From Nitrospirota bacterium (lineage in GTDB: Bacteria; Nitrospirota; Thermodesulfovibrionia; Thermodesulfovibrionales; JdFR-85): a DNA stretch of 33,211 nt. The notes below the pieces were generated by a model that did not search any database, was not told where the DNA came from, and saw only the letters and a program-made list of their open reading frames with translations. Shown in pieces: positions 32,815 to 33,211 of this stretch. Both the position numbers and the translations under genes were made by a program. Within the stretch, counting starts at the first letter, position 1, and each line of letters opens with the position of its first letter. The stretch is taken from the NCBI GenBank assembly GCA_013152195.1, contig JAADGU010000072.1, positions 1 through 33,211 of the forward strand, in the 5' to 3' direction.

Positions 32815-33159
32815 ATGCACATTAAAGAAAAAGAAGATTTTATAAAACAGAAGGCGAAAGAACATATGCCGGTATCAAATGAAAAGATATTATGGTCCTT
32901 GCATGCAGTTCAGAAACTAAGAATAGAAGGTCTACGCAAAAAAGAGATCGAGGAATCACTAAAAGATTGTAACATAATCGAAGATTATGATATGAAGGGT
33001 AGGCCACTTCCTGGCTGTCTTGTCCTTGGATATACGGGGTCTCTGCCTGTGCATTCGGTAATAGCTGTCGACAGGGAGCTTGACCGGATATTCATAATCA
33101 CAGTTTATAAACCTTCTGCTGAGAGGTGGGAAAATGGCTGGAAGAAAAGAAAAAAATAA
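32815..33159 (+). CDS. DUF4258 domain protein, probable toxin of a TA pair
   Basis: 114 residues. The core SLHAVQKLRIEGLRKKEIEESL followed by NIIEDYDMKGRPLPGCLVLGY and VIAVDRELDRIFIITVYKPS is the DUF4258 pattern, a RelE/BrnT-like small toxin fold (H..R...R.I....I, then strands ending in TVY.P). Its C terminus overlaps the next gene, which encodes a CxxC zinc-finger antitoxin of the YgiT type; DUF4258 plus YgiT zinc finger is a recurrent toxin-antitoxin arrangement. It begins 9 bases after the hicA remnant, making two TA modules in tandem. Confidence 0.8.
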   Translation: MHIKEKEDFIKQKAKEHMPVSNEKILWSLHAVQKLRIEGLRKKEIEESLKDCNIIEDYDMKGRPLPGCLVLGYTGSLPVHSVIAVDRELDRIFIITVYKPSAERWENGWKKRKK

Positions 33160-33211
33160 CACAAAGAAGTGTCCCTTATGCGGTGGGAGAATGAGTGACG
33201 GCATGACAGTA
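33134..33211 (+). CDS. YgiT-type zinc-finger antitoxin, N-terminal part (runs off the window)
   Basis: The ATG at 33134 lies inside the end of the DUF4258 gene. The 26 visible residues include KKCPLCGGRM, the first CxxC of the YgiT/MqsA zinc-finger domain. The second CxxC and any helix-turn-helix domain are outside the window. A GAGGTGGG before the ATG could serve as ribosome-binding site. Confidence 0.7.
   Translation, partial: MAGRKEKNNTKKCPLCGGRMSDGMTV

Overview
The window looks like chromosomal core sequence of an anaerobic or micro-aerobic Gram-negative bacterium. It carries meso-diaminopimelate synthesis genes, a full MreBCD-PBP2-RodA elongation operon, a lipoprotein signal peptide, and a class I-type hybrid cluster protein (the form typical of anaerobes). 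The gene mix (GH57/DUF3536, plant-type glucan water dikinase, SWIB protein, 23S intervening-sequence protein) and moderate GC fit Nitrospirota or a deltaproteobacterial-type lineage. That placement is inference; no 16S or other marker is present.

Layout. 1-2.3 kb: two convergent spermidine-synthase-like paralogues flank a SWIB gene and a free-standing 23S intervening-sequence protein (IVP) gene. The IVP gene sits among heptad-repeat hairpin units that still carry the 3' tail of another IVP gene. 2.3-6.6 kb: a minus-strand run concerned mostly with gene expression and protein folding (SUI1/YciH, GreB, Uup ABC-F, YwbE, GIY-YIG, parvulin, zinc ribbon). 6.7-8.8 kb: an AhpD-like protein whose second active-site Cys codon is TGA, followed by a stem-loop matching bacterial SECIS rules, then PsiE-like, YajQ and an RRM protein. 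9.2-13.4 kb: lysA, dapF, a PilZ protein, dapA and an RDD membrane protein. 13.5-18.8 kb: mreB-mreC-mreD-mrdA-rodA and a CAU-anticodon tRNA. 18.9-20.4 kb: a lipoprotein of seven delta-60 propeller repeats. 20.7-29.0 kb: an alpha-glucan locus (glucan water dikinase, GH57/DUF3536, 4-alpha-glucanotransferase). 29.0-33.2 kb: a terminal-inverted-repeat element, a metallo-beta-lactamase-fold hydrolase, hcp, hicB with a broken hicA, and a DUF4258/YgiT-type toxin-antitoxin pair running off the end.

The strongest candidate for something new is the AhpD-family selenoprotein (C79-Y-Y-U82-x3-H86). Calling it as two ORFs or a pseudogene would be wrong if the reading is correct. The IVP locus is the second: at least three related hairpin units, two with an intact 12-codon IVP tail, look like scars of a mobile or recombining element.

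Caution on quality: at least eight conserved genes carry single indel-type frame breaks (SWIB, lysA, RDD, mreC, mrdA, glucan water dikinase, GH57, hcp), and hicA is also broken. Several breaks lie in short homopolymers and several hit genes expected to be essential, so most are probably consensus errors rather than biology. For these genes I give the full reconstructed span.
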